A stretch of DNA of 64,000 nt from a bacterium (GCA_024742475.1 JANSYI010000020.1:108605-172604), one strand, 5' to 3'. Shown: positions 35,797 through 45,085, counted from the first letter of the stretch. The notes: a model not told the origin generated them from the letters alone. Translations and numbers: made by a program.

Positions 35797-37209
35797 TCAG
35801 AGGGTGATCGACCAGCGGTTGAGGCTGCCGGTGTCGAGACGCGCGGTGTCGATGACCTCGAGGACCCACTCGCCCTCGCGGTCCATGCCTTCGAACGCGT
35901 CGGTCACGAGGTCGAGCTCGAGGTCGTCTTGGGCACCGCCGGAGCGCTCGTGCAGCACCTCGACCACGTCGCCGTGACGCAGGCGGACGATGAGGTCACC
36001 GCGCCACGTGTGGTCGATGCCAACCTGGACGGACACGGCGCCGACTGCCGCGCCTTCGGGCACTTCGAGCACCGAGGAGATGCCGGCGTCGTCGTTGTCG
36101 GGGATCTCGACCCGCGCTTCGGAGGTGAAGGTGTCGTTGCCGGGCTCGACCGGCTCGTCGGGGTCGATGGGGTCGACGGGCGGGGTGAAGTCGGGGACGT
36201 CGGAGACGCGCGCGCGTCCGAAGCGGTCGACGTACTCCATGGAGAGCCAGCCGTAGCCTGCGCCCGCGGGGTGGTCGATGCCGAAGCCTTCGGTGCCCCA
36301 GCTGTTCTTGAACAGGTAGAAGCCGGTCTCCATCACCGGGTTGCCGTCGGCGTCGAGGATCGTGTTGCCCTCGCCGTCGACGCGGGGGAACTGCATGTCG
36401 AGGTCCCAGCCGACGATGAGGATCGAGTGTCCGGCCGGGGCTTCACGGCTGACCTCGATGTCCTCGTCGTTGGGCATGCGGACGATGCCCTGATCCCACG
36501 AGCCGAGGTCGCGGTGGAGCTCGGTCTTGCGGTGGTTCCACGCCTGGTAGAAGAACTCCATGCCCACGATGACACCCGTCCCGTTGACGCGGATGTGATC
36601 CATGATCGAGGCGCGGGTGGAGTTGAGCCAGCGACCCGGCGGGAGATGGAACTTCTCGGCTTCGAGCGCCTCGGCGGGCGGCTGACCGTTGGTGTAGCAA
36701 CGCGTGGGCTGGTCGTCCTCGCCGTCACACTCGGCGTCGTCGTCCTCGTCCCACTGGTCGATCTCGTAGGGCCACGCCTCTTCGGCGGGGATGCCGAACT
36801 GGCTGGCAGCGCGGAGGTTGTAGAAGGCGTTGCTACCCGAGCTTTGGGGGAACGAGCCCACCTCGAACTTGGCCGACCACTGCATGTACTGCTCGGAGAA
36901 GTCGGGGTTCTCCATGCCGGCGGCGAGGTAGAGGTGCTCCATCAGCCCCACGGTGGAGAAGATCGAGCAGACGCCGCGGCGACCCTGGCTCTTGACCGGG
37001 GACTGAAGCTCGAGCAGGTCGTCGTGCTGGCGCGGCACGGGGCCGTCGGCCTTGATCTCGAAGGGCAGCTCGTCGTTGGTCGGCGCGCCTTCGAGGAGGG
37101 CGTCGAGATCCGACAGCGGCGCGTCACCCGAGTCGGGCGTTTCGCCGGCGTCACACGCAGAGGCACCGAGGGACAGAAGAGCGAGAACGAGGAGCGACTT
37201 GCGGAACAT
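35797..37209 (-). CDS. papain-like (C1) cysteine protease lipoprotein with P/proprotein-convertase domain
   Basis: A 470-residue lipoprotein; signal ends GASAC (Cys19). A KADG motif sits at 53-56 just before the catalytic domain. C1 residues are complete: SPVKSQGRRGVCSIFS with Gln and nucleophile Cys81, His261 in GHSILIVGWD, Asn302 in FKNSWGT. Residues about 365-470 form a P domain (ARVEIPDNDDAG, GIDHTWRGDLIVRLRHGD, SLNRWSITL), normally found after subtilisin-like and metallo-proteases. Likely a surface or secreted protease. There is no long propeptide between lipobox and catalytic domain. Confidence 0.92.
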   Translation of the reverse strand: MFRKSLLVLALLSLGASACDAGETPDSGDAPLSDLDALLEGAPTNDELPFEIKADGPVPRQHDDLLELQSPVKSQGRRGVCSIFSTVGLMEHLYLAAGMENPDFSEQYMQWSAKFEVGSFPQSSGSNAFYNLRAASQFGIPAEEAWPYEIDQWDEDDDAECDGEDDQPTRCYTNGQPPAEALEAEKFHLPPGRWLNSTRASIMDHIRVNGTGVIVGMEFFYQAWNHRKTELHRDLGSWDQGIVRMPNDEDIEVSREAPAGHSILIVGWDLDMQFPRVDGEGNTILDADGNPVMETGFYLFKNSWGTEGFGIDHPAGAGYGWLSMEYVDRFGRARVSDVPDFTPPVDPIDPDEPVEPGNDTFTSEARVEIPDNDDAGISSVLEVPEGAAVGAVSVQVGIDHTWRGDLIVRLRHGDVVEVLHERSGGAQDDLELDLVTDAFEGMDREGEWVLEVIDTARLDTGSLNRWSITL

Positions 37210-37401
37210 CTTCACCACCGAGCGGACGCGCGGGTCCGATGTGTGCCCACAGAGCACATTGCGTGCCAACGTGCCCGCCTACGGATTCCCCGGATGTACG
37301 TGCTCGCGACGTGGCAACGAAAGTAGCCATTCGCCCAGATCCGGCAGCCAGATCAGCCACCAGCAAGCCCTTGCGCACCTTCGAGACGGCCGACGCGTGG
37401 G

Positions 37402-37944
37402 TCAGCGCCACTGCCCTTCGAGCCTGATCACGCCGCCGCTCGCGCTGGCGTCCATCCGATGGACGTCCGCGTTCATGAGCACCCACATCTCGTGAATGTA
37501 GGCGCCGAGGTAGTCGGCCATGAGCGGGTCGAACGGCCGGAGATCGACGAGGCGCGCGGTCGCGCGTGTCGAGCTGTGGCGACGAACCTCCCACCGCCCC
37601 GACTTGTAGAAGCGATCCCAGTACCGGCCCGACTGCTGGAGCACGACCCCGGGGTTGGCCATGCGCAGGAAGAGCCGGTGCACGACCGTGAGATCCTGCC
37701 GAGCTTCGTAGCGCCCGATGTCCGCGATCAGGGCCCCATCGCCGGCGCCGAGCACGTCATCGACGGCGCGGATCAGCCGGTACTGCAGATCGAGCGGATA
37801 CCAGCCCACGGGCAGGAGGCCTCGCAGGACGCTGGCGTCGCCCGGTTGCATCGAGTCGAGCACCGAGGCCCACGACGCGCCGCCATGCTTCGACTGCACG
37901 TAGCTGCGCATGTGGTGAAGATTGGAGCCACGGGCCTCCGTCAC
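37402..37944 (-). CDS. DUF2378 (TIGR02265)-like protein
   Basis: 180 residues, cytoplasmic. The order of VGWYPLDLQYRLIRAV, ADIGRYEARQDL, FLRMANPGVVLQQSGRYWDRFYKSG and ARLVDLRPFDPLMADYLGAYI is that of the myxobacterial paralogous family TIGR02265/DUF2378, whose role is unknown. It resembles in layout the protein at 62392 and the head of the histidine kinase at 47886. Single gene. Confidence 0.65.
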   Translation of the reverse strand: MTEARGSNLHHMRSYVQSKHGGASWASVLDSMQPGDASVLRGLLPVGWYPLDLQYRLIRAVDDVLGAGDGALIADIGRYEARQDLTVVHRLFLRMANPGVVLQQSGRYWDRFYKSGRWEVRRHSSTRATARLVDLRPFDPLMADYLGAYIHEMWVLMNADVHRMDASASGGVIRLEGQWR

Positions 37945-37993
37945 GTGGCTCGATGATACGCGAGGGCGGTCTCCGAACGCGAACCGAACTGGG

Positions 37994-39541
37994 CTACGGG
38001 CTCACGCGACCGACCCACAGCTGCCCGCCCTCGGGGCCGTAGCCGCCGGCGCTGATCCAGATGTAGTCGTCGGGCGCGACCGCGATCCTGGCGTCGTAGC
38101 TCACCTGGGGCACATCCACCGACCAGACCATCGAACCGTCGGCGGGGTCGAGCTTGCGCAGCTGGTAGATCCCTTTGCCGAGGCTGTCCTGGGCGAGCAC
38201 GACGGGAGCGCCCGACCCGTAGATGGCGAAGCGAATGTCGCCGGGGTCGGAGAGCTGCAGGTTCCAGACGACGTCGAACGACGCGTCCATCTGCGTGAGG
38301 ATGCCGCCGGGGTAGCCGGGCTCGCCGTAGCCGATGCGCGAGTACACCAGCGGCGCGCCGTCGGGGCCCGTCGCGATGTCGTCGAACTGCTCGACCGCGG
38401 CGTAGGTGTTGGAGTCAGCCTCGTTGCCCGCCGCGGTGTACTGCACGAGCAGGCCGACCTCTGCCATGGAGGTGGGCTGTCGTCGCTGGCCCACCACGAG
38501 GATCGATCCCGCGGGCCCGGGTGCGGCCCGGTACCAGTCGTACTCGTAGAAGCCAGGTTCGGGGGTCGTGGCCTCCCAGACAGGAGTGTCGCCGACACTC
38601 GGAGACATGGGCCCGTACAGACCCAGGCGGTTGCCATAGTCGAGCGCCAAGAAGCCGGGGTCGCCAACACTGGCGAGCGACGAGCGACCGGAGAGGCGGC
38701 CGTCCCCGCACGCTTCGATGAACATGCCGTCTTCGATCGCGTAGTTGCAACCGCTGGCCGACATCACCCACTTGTCGCCGACCATCGTCGTCTCGCTGAT
38801 CGGCGTCTGCGGAAGCAAGACGTCGAAGTCCTGGACGACCTCGAGCTGCGGCGAGAACTCCTGGAGCAGCTGCGAATCCTGCCCGCAATAACCCGTCGCC
38901 GCGATGAGTCCGTTGCCCTCGCTGTTGAACCGGGCCGCACTCGCGAACGCGCCGTCGCAGAACGTGAGTCCCGTCTGCAGCGACTCGAAGAGCAGGGTGC
39001 CCGACGTGGTGCAGTCGATGTTGCACCCACCGCCGTTCTCGTTGTCGGCACCTTCGTCGCAGAGTTCGTCGCCCGCGTCGAGAGAACCGTCGCCGCAGAA
39101 CGCCGCGGGCGTGCAGTCGTCGTTGCAACCACCGTAGCTCCCGTCGTTGTCACCGTCGTCGCACGCCTCGTCGTCGGTGACCTCGCCGTCTCCGCAGTAC
39201 GGGCCCGCGGCCGAGCAGTCCGCCGCGCAGCCGCCGTAGCTCCCGTCGTTCACGCCGTCGTCGCAGACCTCGTCGCCCTCGACCTGCCCGTCGCCACACA
39301 CGGGGTCGCCACCTTCGGTGGGGTCGGGGTCGTCGGTGTCAGAGTCGGTATCGGTGGGATCACTGTCGTTGGTGTCGGTCTCGGTCCCGGGCCCCGTGGG
39401 ACCGTCGGAGGTCTGCCCGCTCTCGGTCTCACCTGGCCCGTCGGTGTCCGACTCCGTCTCGAGCCCCATCCCCTCGGGTGGCTCGGGGTTGAAACAGCCT
39501 CCACAGAGCAAGACGACCGACGACCAATAACGCGCACGCAT
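37994..39541 (-). CDS. lipoprotein with three Myxococcus Cys-rich repeats and a propeller-like C-terminal domain
   Basis: 515 residues from ATG 39541; signal ends LLCGGC. Residues 20-78 are an extended linker of Asp, Thr, Ser, Gly and Pro. Three repeats of the TIGR02232/DUF4215 type follow, each beginning CGDG and containing DE(V/A/L)CD(D/E)G and GGC plus DC. From about residue 180 on the protein is beta-rich with a possible propeller (ALDYGNRLGLYGPM, DYIWISAGGYGPEGG). The Cys-rich repeats are thought to be surface modules. Divergent from the tetR gene. Confidence 0.85.
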   Translation of the reverse strand: MRARYWSSVVLLCGGCFNPEPPEGMGLETESDTDGPGETESGQTSDGPTGPGTETDTNDSDPTDTDSDTDDPDPTEGGDPVCGDGQVEGDEVCDDGVNDGSYGGCAADCSAAGPYCGDGEVTDDEACDDGDNDGSYGGCNDDCTPAAFCGDGSLDAGDELCDEGADNENGGGCNIDCTTSGTLLFESLQTGLTFCDGAFASAARFNSEGNGLIAATGYCGQDSQLLQEFSPQLEVVQDFDVLLPQTPISETTMVGDKWVMSASGCNYAIEDGMFIEACGDGRLSGRSSLASVGDPGFLALDYGNRLGLYGPMSPSVGDTPVWEATTPEPGFYEYDWYRAAPGPAGSILVVGQRRQPTSMAEVGLLVQYTAAGNEADSNTYAAVEQFDDIATGPDGAPLVYSRIGYGEPGYPGGILTQMDASFDVVWNLQLSDPGDIRFAIYGSGAPVVLAQDSLGKGIYQLRKLDPADGSMVWSVDVPQVSYDARIAVAPDDYIWISAGGYGPEGGQLWVGRVSP

Positions 39542-39618
39542 GGACCAAGCATCTCGCAACCCACTGGCTGGAACCCCCGGAGGCTCCCCGATTTCTCCTC
39601 TCCGTGCAGATTCTGCAT

Positions 39619-39644
39619 TTGACCCAAACACCGACATCGGTCAA
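39619..39644. promoter_or_regulatory. inverted repeat TTGACC-N14-GGTCAA upstream of tetR (candidate operator)
   Basis: A perfect 6-bp inverted repeat, 26 bp overall, in an A/T-rich patch that ends 11 bp before the TetR ATG and lies between divergent genes. The size suits a TetR dimer and autoregulation is usual in the family. TTGACC could instead be a -35 box, but no clear -10 lies 17 bp away. Confidence 0.45.
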
Positions 39645-39655
39645 TTAGTCATAAC

Positions 39656-40357
39656 ATGGTCCGAGAAGACCCCAGCGCGCGCCGGACCCGGCTGCTCGAG
39701 ACGGCCGCCGAGCTCTTCGTTCGCCACGGGTTCGACAAGACCACCGTGGCCGACGTGGCGCGCGAGGCGGGGGTGGGCAAGGGCTCGGTGTATCTCCACT
39801 TCGAGTCGAAGGAGGCGCTGCTCGAGGCGCTGATGCTGCGCGAGCTGCATGCGCTCTCGGAGCGTTGGTACGAGGCGGTCATCGACGACCCCCGCGGCGG
39901 GACGCTCGGCGGGATGTACAAGGCCACGCTGCTCGGCCTGCACGGGAGCCCGTTCATGGCCGCGCTCATGACCCGCGACACGGGGCTGCTCGGCCGCTAC
40001 ATCCGCAGGCCGGGCAACGTGTTCATGGCCGCCAGTCGTGGGCACCACACGCGGCACGAGGTCATCGCGCTGATGCAGGAGGCAGGCGCCGTGCGCGACG
40101 ACATCGACGCCAAGGTCGTCGCCCACATCATGAACATGATCTCCCACGGGATGCTCAGCGTCGACGGCGTCGTCCCGCCCGAGGAGATTCCTTCGCTCGA
40201 AGACACCCTCGACGGCGTCGCCACCATCATGGACCGCGCACTCACCCCGCCGGACGTGCAGGCCGCCAGCGACGCGGGCAAGGCCGTGCTCACCGAGGTC
40301 TACACCGCAGCCCGAGCGCGGCTGCACGCACTCATGGAGAGTCGGGAGACGCGATGA
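39656..40357 (+). CDS. TetR-family transcriptional repressor
   Basis: 233 residues. Residues 8-55 hold the TetR helix-turn-helix: RLLETAAELFVRHGFDKTTV then ADVAREAGVGKGSVYLHFES. The remaining helices form the ligand-binding and dimer domain. Its stop overlaps the ATG of the ABC ATPase (ATGA at 40354-40357), so it leads an operon with the exporter and probably controls it. The inverted repeat just upstream is the likely operator. Ligand unknown. Confidence 0.92.
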   Translation: MVREDPSARRTRLLETAAELFVRHGFDKTTVADVAREAGVGKGSVYLHFESKEALLEALMLRELHALSERWYEAVIDDPRGGTLGGMYKATLLGLHGSPFMAALMTRDTGLLGRYIRRPGNVFMAASRGHHTRHEVIALMQEAGAVRDDIDAKVVAHIMNMISHGMLSVDGVVPPEEIPSLEDTLDGVATIMDRALTPPDVQAASDAGKAVLTEVYTAARARLHALMESRETR

Positions 40358-41217
40358 TCACCGTCCAAGACCTCGTGTTCACCTACCCCGGCGCGCCGAA
40401 GCCCACGCTCGAGGGTCTCGACTTCGACATCGCCGACGGGGAGATCCTCGGCTTCCTCGGCCCCTCGGGATCGGGCAAGTCGACCACGCAGCGGATCCTG
40501 ATCGGGTTGCTCGAGGGCTACCGGGGCCGCGCGCAGGTCATGGGCAAGGAGGTTCGCGACTGGGGCCCCGAGCTCTACGAGCAGGTCGGCGTCAGCTTCG
40601 AGTTCCCCAACCATCACCAGCGGTTGACCGCGATCGAGAACCTGCAGCACTTCGGCGCCCTGTACCGAGGGCCGCTCGTCGACCCGATGGAGGCGCTGCG
40701 ATGGGTCGACCTCGCAGCGCACGCCGACAAGCGGGTCTCCGACTTCAGCAAGGGCATGAAGATCCGCCTCAACGTCGCCCGCAGCCTGCTGCACCGACCC
40801 AAGCTGCTGTTCCTCGACGAGCCCACCAGCGGGCTCGACCCGGTCAACGCCAAGCGCGTCAAGGATCTGGTGCGGCGGCTGCAGAGCGAGGGCACCACCG
40901 TCTTCGTCACGACCCACGACATGTCCGTGGCCGAGGCCTTGTGCGATCGCGTGGCCTTCATCTGTGACGGGGGCATCGCCGCCATCGACTCACCCGCTGC
41001 GCTCGAGAAGCGCTTCGGTTCGCGCACGGTCTGCGTCGAGTGGATCGACCCCCAGGGCGAGTCTCGACGCGAGAGCTTCGAGCTCGACGGCTTGGGCGAC
41101 GACGAACGCTTCCTCGCGCTGATTCGATCCGGAGCGCGCATCGAGACCATGCACTCGCAAGAGACCACGCTCGAGAACGTGTTCATCGAGGTCACCGGCC
41201 AGAGGCTCGACGCATGA
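40354..41217 (+). CDS. ABC-2 exporter ATP-binding subunit
   Basis: 287 residues. Walker A GPSGSGKSTT near 34-43, a Q-loop region, an ABC signature in the form DFSKGMKIRL near 130 (degenerate from LSGGQ, as is common in this class), Walker B KLLFLDEPTSGLDP near 150 and the switch His in THDMS. The C-terminal 70 residues are the usual regulatory tail ending near TTLENVFIEVTG. Coupled by ATGA overlaps to tetR upstream and to the first permease downstream. Confidence 0.94.
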   Translation: MITVQDLVFTYPGAPKPTLEGLDFDIADGEILGFLGPSGSGKSTTQRILIGLLEGYRGRAQVMGKEVRDWGPELYEQVGVSFEFPNHHQRLTAIENLQHFGALYRGPLVDPMEALRWVDLAAHADKRVSDFSKGMKIRLNVARSLLHRPKLLFLDEPTSGLDPVNAKRVKDLVRRLQSEGTTVFVTTHDMSVAEALCDRVAFICDGGIAAIDSPAALEKRFGSRTVCVEWIDPQGESRRESFELDGLGDDERFLALIRSGARIETMHSQETTLENVFIEVTGQRLDA

Positions 41218-41942
41218 ACCGCGTCCTCGCAGCCACGCGCACCGACGTCGCCCTGCAGGCCCGCAACCAGCTCTATGGGATCTCGGTCCTGTTTGCCGCC
41301 GTCATGGTCGGCGCGCTCATCTGGCTCTCCTCCCCCGAGTCGCTGCACCGCACCGTGCCGATGGCGGTGCTGTTCGTCGTCGGCGGAAGCACCCTGCTCT
41401 ACGTCGTCGCGATGGTCTTGCTCGAGCGCGACGACGGCACACTCGAGGCGGTCGCGGTCTCGCCGCTGCGCCCGCGCGAGTACCTGGCCGCCAAGGTGGC
41501 ATCGCTCACGGGTCTGGCAGTGTTCGAGGGCCTCGTGCTCACGGGCGGCACCGTCGCGTGGCTCGACCCCTCCATGCTCGGGGGCGCCACCGTGCCGTGG
41601 CTGCTCGTGGGGCTGATCTGCCTGGGTGCCATGCAGACGCTCGTGGGGCTGATCGTCGTGGTCCGCTACAGCCGAATCATGGAGGCGCTCATGCCGATGG
41701 GGCTCGTCGCGCTGGTCTTGCAGATCCCGGCGCTCTACTTCGTGGGCGCGCTGCCCAGCAAGCTCGCGCTGCTCGTCCCCTCGGCCCCGCCCGCGATGTT
41801 CCTGCGCGCAGCGTTCATGCCGCTCGAGCCCTGGGAGTGGGCCTACGCGGTGGTGGGCACCGCGCTCAGTCTGCTGGCCACCGCGATCTGGGCGCACCGG
41901 GCGTTCGTCCTGCACATCATTCACCAGGGGGTCCGGCCGTGA
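41214..41942 (+). CDS. ABC-2 exporter permease subunit 1
   Basis: 242 residues with about six membrane segments. LERDDGTLEAVAVSPLRPREY near residue 70 is the conserved cytoplasmic loop of fluoroquinolone-export-type ABC-2 permeases. Overlaps the ATPase gene by ATGA and the next permease gene by GTGA, so all three are translationally coupled. Substrate cannot be read from sequence; drug, lipid or pigment export are options. Confidence 0.88.
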   Translation: MNRVLAATRTDVALQARNQLYGISVLFAAVMVGALIWLSSPESLHRTVPMAVLFVVGGSTLLYVVAMVLLERDDGTLEAVAVSPLRPREYLAAKVASLTGLAVFEGLVLTGGTVAWLDPSMLGGATVPWLLVGLICLGAMQTLVGLIVVVRYSRIMEALMPMGLVALVLQIPALYFVGALPSKLALLVPSAPPAMFLRAAFMPLEPWEWAYAVVGTALSLLATAIWAHRAFVLHIIHQGVRP

Positions 41943-42685
41943 ACCTGCTGCGCCACCTGCTTCGCAACGACGTCCGGCTCATCGCGCGCGACAAGATGCT
42001 CGCCACGATGACGGCCGTGGTGCTGCTGATGGGCATCGCGATGCGCTTCGCCCTGCCGGCCATCGACCTGGCGCTGGCCGACGCGGGCGTGATGCCCTCA
42101 CAGGCCTCGACGCTGCGGTTCTCCGACACGTTCCCCGCATTCGTCGTGTTCGTGGCGCTTTGGCAGGGCTCCAACTTCCCCGGCATCATCTTCGGGTTCG
42201 TCCTGCTGGGCGAGAAGGAGGACGCGACGCTCGAGGCCATGCGCGTCACCCCCTTGTCGCTGCAGCGCTACGCGGGGTATCGCGTGACCGCGTCGGCGGT
42301 CTTCGCCTTCTTCATGATCGTCTACCTCGCGCTTTCGATCGGATGGTGCCTCGTCCCGCTGTGGCAGCTCGTGCCGCTCGCGATGGCAGCCTCCCTGTCG
42401 GCCCCGCTCTCCGTGCTCGCCTACGCCACGTTCGCCGACAACAAGATTCAAGGCTTGGCGTACACCAAGTTCGGCGGGCTGGCGGGGTTGCTGATCTTGG
42501 TGGGCTACTTCGTGCCCGAGCCCTGGCAGTGGCTGCTCGGGGTCTTCCCCCCCTTCTTGGTCGCCAAGGCCTACTGGATGGCGCTCGAGGGGCAGGCCGC
42601 CGCCGTGGCACCCCTGATGGCCTCGGTCGTGCTGCAGCTGGGGCTCCTGAGGGTCCTCCTGCGCCGCTTTCGCGCGCGGGCGTGA
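41939..42685 (+). CDS. ABC-2 exporter permease subunit 2
   Basis: 248 residues from GTG 41939, about six membrane segments. LLGEKEDATLEAMRVTPLSL near 95 is the same conserved loop as in its neighbour, with which it would form a heterodimeric permease. Followed by a 68-bp gap to the Rieske oxygenase gene on the same strand. Confidence 0.88.
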   Translation: MNLLRHLLRNDVRLIARDKMLATMTAVVLLMGIAMRFALPAIDLALADAGVMPSQASTLRFSDTFPAFVVFVALWQGSNFPGIIFGFVLLGEKEDATLEAMRVTPLSLQRYAGYRVTASAVFAFFMIVYLALSIGWCLVPLWQLVPLAMAASLSAPLSVLAYATFADNKIQGLAYTKFGGLAGLLILVGYFVPEPWQWLLGVFPPFLVAKAYWMALEGQAAAVAPLMASVVLQLGLLRVLLRRFRARA

Positions 42686-42753
42686 ACAGCCCGCAGATTC
42701 GCAATGAACGCCGCAGCCTTGAAGACCGACACCGATTCGCGGTAACCGATCGC

Positions 42754-43776
42754 ATGGTCGCTGCAGGGCGTCGGTACGACATTCCCGCATACACCGAAGG
42801 CTGGTTTCAGATCGCGTGGAGCCGAGACCTCGCGAAGGGCCAGCTTCGCAAGGTCAAACAGTTCGGCCGCGAGTACACGCTCTTTCGCGGGCAGGACGGC
42901 AAGGTCGGGCTGATCGACGACGTGTGCCCGCACCTAGGCGCGCACTTCTCCGAAGGCGGCTCGGTGCAGGGCAACTCGGTCCGCTGCCCGTATCACGCGT
43001 GGGAGTTCGACCGCACCGGCACCTGCACCAAGATCGCCTACGCCAAGAAGATCCCCAAGAAGGCCGCGGTGAAGTCACACACCGTGGTCGAGAAACACGG
43101 GATGATCTTCATGTACCGCGACAAGGCAGGCAGCACGCCGCAAGACGCCGCGCTCCCGCCGATCTACGACTTCGACGAGCGCAACTACCTCGAGCCCAAG
43201 ACGTTCGAGTTCAACATCCGCATCCACGGCCAGGACATCATGGAGAACTCCGTGGACAGCCCGCACTTCTGGGCGGTGCACGGCCACGCGATGCCCACGA
43301 ACGCCTTCTTCACCGAGCGTGACGAGCTGCGTGTCGACCAGACGTCCTCGGTCCACCGCTTCGGCCAGGAACTCCACTTCAAGATCGAGTTCCACATGGC
43401 CGAGCCGGGCTTCCACTACCTACACTTTCCCCGGCTCCCCGGCGGCGCAAAGGCGTTCGTCTTCAGCTCGATCGTGCCCGTCGACGAGGAGTACACCAAC
43501 CACCGCATCACGGTGATGGTGCGCAAGACCCCCATCCCCGGCTACTCCCGAGTCCTGCAGAAGTTCATCACCTGGCAGATGATGAAGACCTACCGCGAAG
43601 ACATGCAGATCTGGGAGCACAAGGAGTACCACTCGCGCCCCGTCCTCTGCGACGGCGACGGCTCCATCATGAAGCTGCGCAAGTGGTACGCGCAGTTCTA
43701 CGAGCCCCAAGACGACGCCCCACCCAGCACCGCCAAGCGCTCTCCTGCGCTGGGCGTGCTCGCCTCGGTCGATTGA
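42754..43776 (+). CDS. Rieske non-haem iron oxygenase (KshA-like)
   Basis: 340 residues from ATG 42754. Residues 20-110 hold a Rieske [2Fe-2S] centre: Cys58-x-His60 in CPHLGAHF and Cys78-x2-His81 in CPYHAWEFD. The catalytic domain has ENSVDSPHFWAVHG at 164-177, giving the Asp168 bridge and the His171/His176 ligands of the mononuclear iron. This spacing and a single-protein terminal oxygenase layout resemble 3-ketosteroid 9-alpha-hydroxylase oxygenase KshA and related enzymes. A reductase gene is not nearby. The position after a regulated exporter suggests modification of a lipophilic compound, which is inference. Confidence 0.9.
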   Translation: MVAAGRRYDIPAYTEGWFQIAWSRDLAKGQLRKVKQFGREYTLFRGQDGKVGLIDDVCPHLGAHFSEGGSVQGNSVRCPYHAWEFDRTGTCTKIAYAKKIPKKAAVKSHTVVEKHGMIFMYRDKAGSTPQDAALPPIYDFDERNYLEPKTFEFNIRIHGQDIMENSVDSPHFWAVHGHAMPTNAFFTERDELRVDQTSSVHRFGQELHFKIEFHMAEPGFHYLHFPRLPGGAKAFVFSSIVPVDEEYTNHRITVMVRKTPIPGYSRVLQKFITWQMMKTYREDMQIWEHKEYHSRPVLCDGDGSIMKLRKWYAQFYEPQDDAPPSTAKRSPALGVLASVD

Positions 43777-43780
43777 GCGG

Positions 43781-45076
43781 GTGAAGGCCGAGGAACTCTG
43801 CGCGCGCCCCCTCGAGGAGCGTCCCGCCTCCGATCCTGCCCGCGGCGCACGAGCGTTTTGGATCTCGATGCGCGTCCACTTCGCGCTCGTCGTGGTGCTC
43901 ACCCTCGTGAGCTTGTCGACGGGCGCGGTCCTGCAGTGGGAGCATCTGGGACCCGACGCTGAGCTCTCGCCAGCGACCTTTCAGGATGTGTACACGATAC
44001 ACAGCATCGCAATCTGGGGAAGCGTGCTGCCATTGGGAGCTGGGGTGCTTTCTGCGATCGCGCTGCCTCGGGCGCTCGAGCTTCGGACGCTCAGCGGTTG
44101 GTGGCTGGTGCCCGTCTCCGTCGTGGCGTGGGTGATCGGCCTCGCGCTGCTGCTCGCCTCTCATCCGAGCCGGTGGTCACACGCGCTCATGGTCGCGGGA
44201 CTCGGCTGTCTGGGGCTCGCGATCGTTGGCACGCTGGCCACTCACCGCGCCCGCATCGCGAAGTCACCGCTGCTGGTCGCGGGACTCGGGGCCGCCGCGG
44301 TGCTGCAACTGCTGCTGTGCTTGCAAGTCATCGCGCGCCTCTTTGCCGCCTCGTTGGGCATCGCGATGCCGTCGGGCGGTCTCGCCAACCTACTCCTGCT
44401 GTCCGTGCCCGTCGTGATGGGGCTTGCCGCGCACGCGATGGAGCGCCACGTGGGTCGCCCAATTCCCAATCGTGCCCTCGCTGGCGCCGCCATGATCGCG
44501 CCGACGTTGATGCCGTGGCTGCCCAAGGCGGCCGCGGTCAGCGTGGTCGCCTCGCTCTCGGTCCTGCTGTTCACGCTCGTGCTGCTCCTCCACCTGCGCA
44601 ACGCCTCGCGGCGGCTGCATGCAGGGGCGATCGGACCGATCGCGATCGCCGGGTGCGTGGCGCTTCGGATCATGACCCACGCCTATCTACGGAGCGGCGC
44701 CCCGAGCTTCCTGCGCGACACATACATGCTCGTGGCACCCGAGCACGCGAGCGCCCTGGCGCTCTTCCTCGGGCTCGTGCTCGTGGTCGCGAACGAGCCC
44801 GAACTGCTCGCTAACCGCACGCCTCGGGAGCGGCTGCTTCGGACGGGCGTATCCATGCTCGCGGGCGGGTTTGGCCTCGCGTGCTCGATGATGTTGGTCG
44901 TCGGCTGGCAGGGTATGCCACGTCGCTATCATCTCTACGTTCCGGCGTTCACGACGACCTTTCGGGTCATGGCCACCTTTGCCGCCATTGGCCTCGTCGG
45001 TGCAGTCCTCGTCGGCTTGGCCTTCGCCGGGTCTCGACGTGCGGCCCGGACGCCCAGCCGGCAGGGGCTGTCGTAG
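43781..45076 (+). CDS. 12-TM membrane protein resembling haem-copper oxidase subunit I (degenerate)
   Basis: 431 residues from GTG 43781, with about twelve hydrophobic helices. FQDVYTIHSIAIWGSVLPL aligns with the helix II segment of cytochrome oxidase subunit I that holds a haem His, FLRDTYMLVAPEHASALALF with the usual HDTYYVVAHFHY segment, and GMPRRYHLYVPAF with the GMPRRY motif before the last helix. The HPEVY copper-tyrosine motif, the HH pair and the HFHY haem ligands are not found, so the binuclear centre appears lost. It starts 5 bp after the Rieske gene and may interact with it. A distant or converted oxidase relative is the best reading. Confidence 0.65.
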   Translation: MKAEELCARPLEERPASDPARGARAFWISMRVHFALVVVLTLVSLSTGAVLQWEHLGPDAELSPATFQDVYTIHSIAIWGSVLPLGAGVLSAIALPRALELRTLSGWWLVPVSVVAWVIGLALLLASHPSRWSHALMVAGLGCLGLAIVGTLATHRARIAKSPLLVAGLGAAAVLQLLLCLQVIARLFAASLGIAMPSGGLANLLLLSVPVVMGLAAHAMERHVGRPIPNRALAGAAMIAPTLMPWLPKAAAVSVVASLSVLLFTLVLLLHLRNASRRLHAGAIGPIAIAGCVALRIMTHAYLRSGAPSFLRDTYMLVAPEHASALALFLGLVLVVANEPELLANRTPRERLLRTGVSMLAGGFGLACSMMLVVGWQGMPRRYHLYVPAFTTTFRVMATFAAIGLVGAVLVGLAFAGSRRAARTPSRQGLS

Positions 45077-45085
45077 ACTTCGCGC

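Noticed and set aside
39619..39624. TTGACC as a -35 box for tetR
   Set aside because: No acceptable -10 at 16-18 bp spacing; the inverted-repeat reading explains the site better.
40354..42685. Exporter considered as a type of antibiotic self-resistance island with biosynthetic genes
   Set aside because: No polyketide, peptide or other biosynthetic enzymes are present besides the single Rieske oxygenase.
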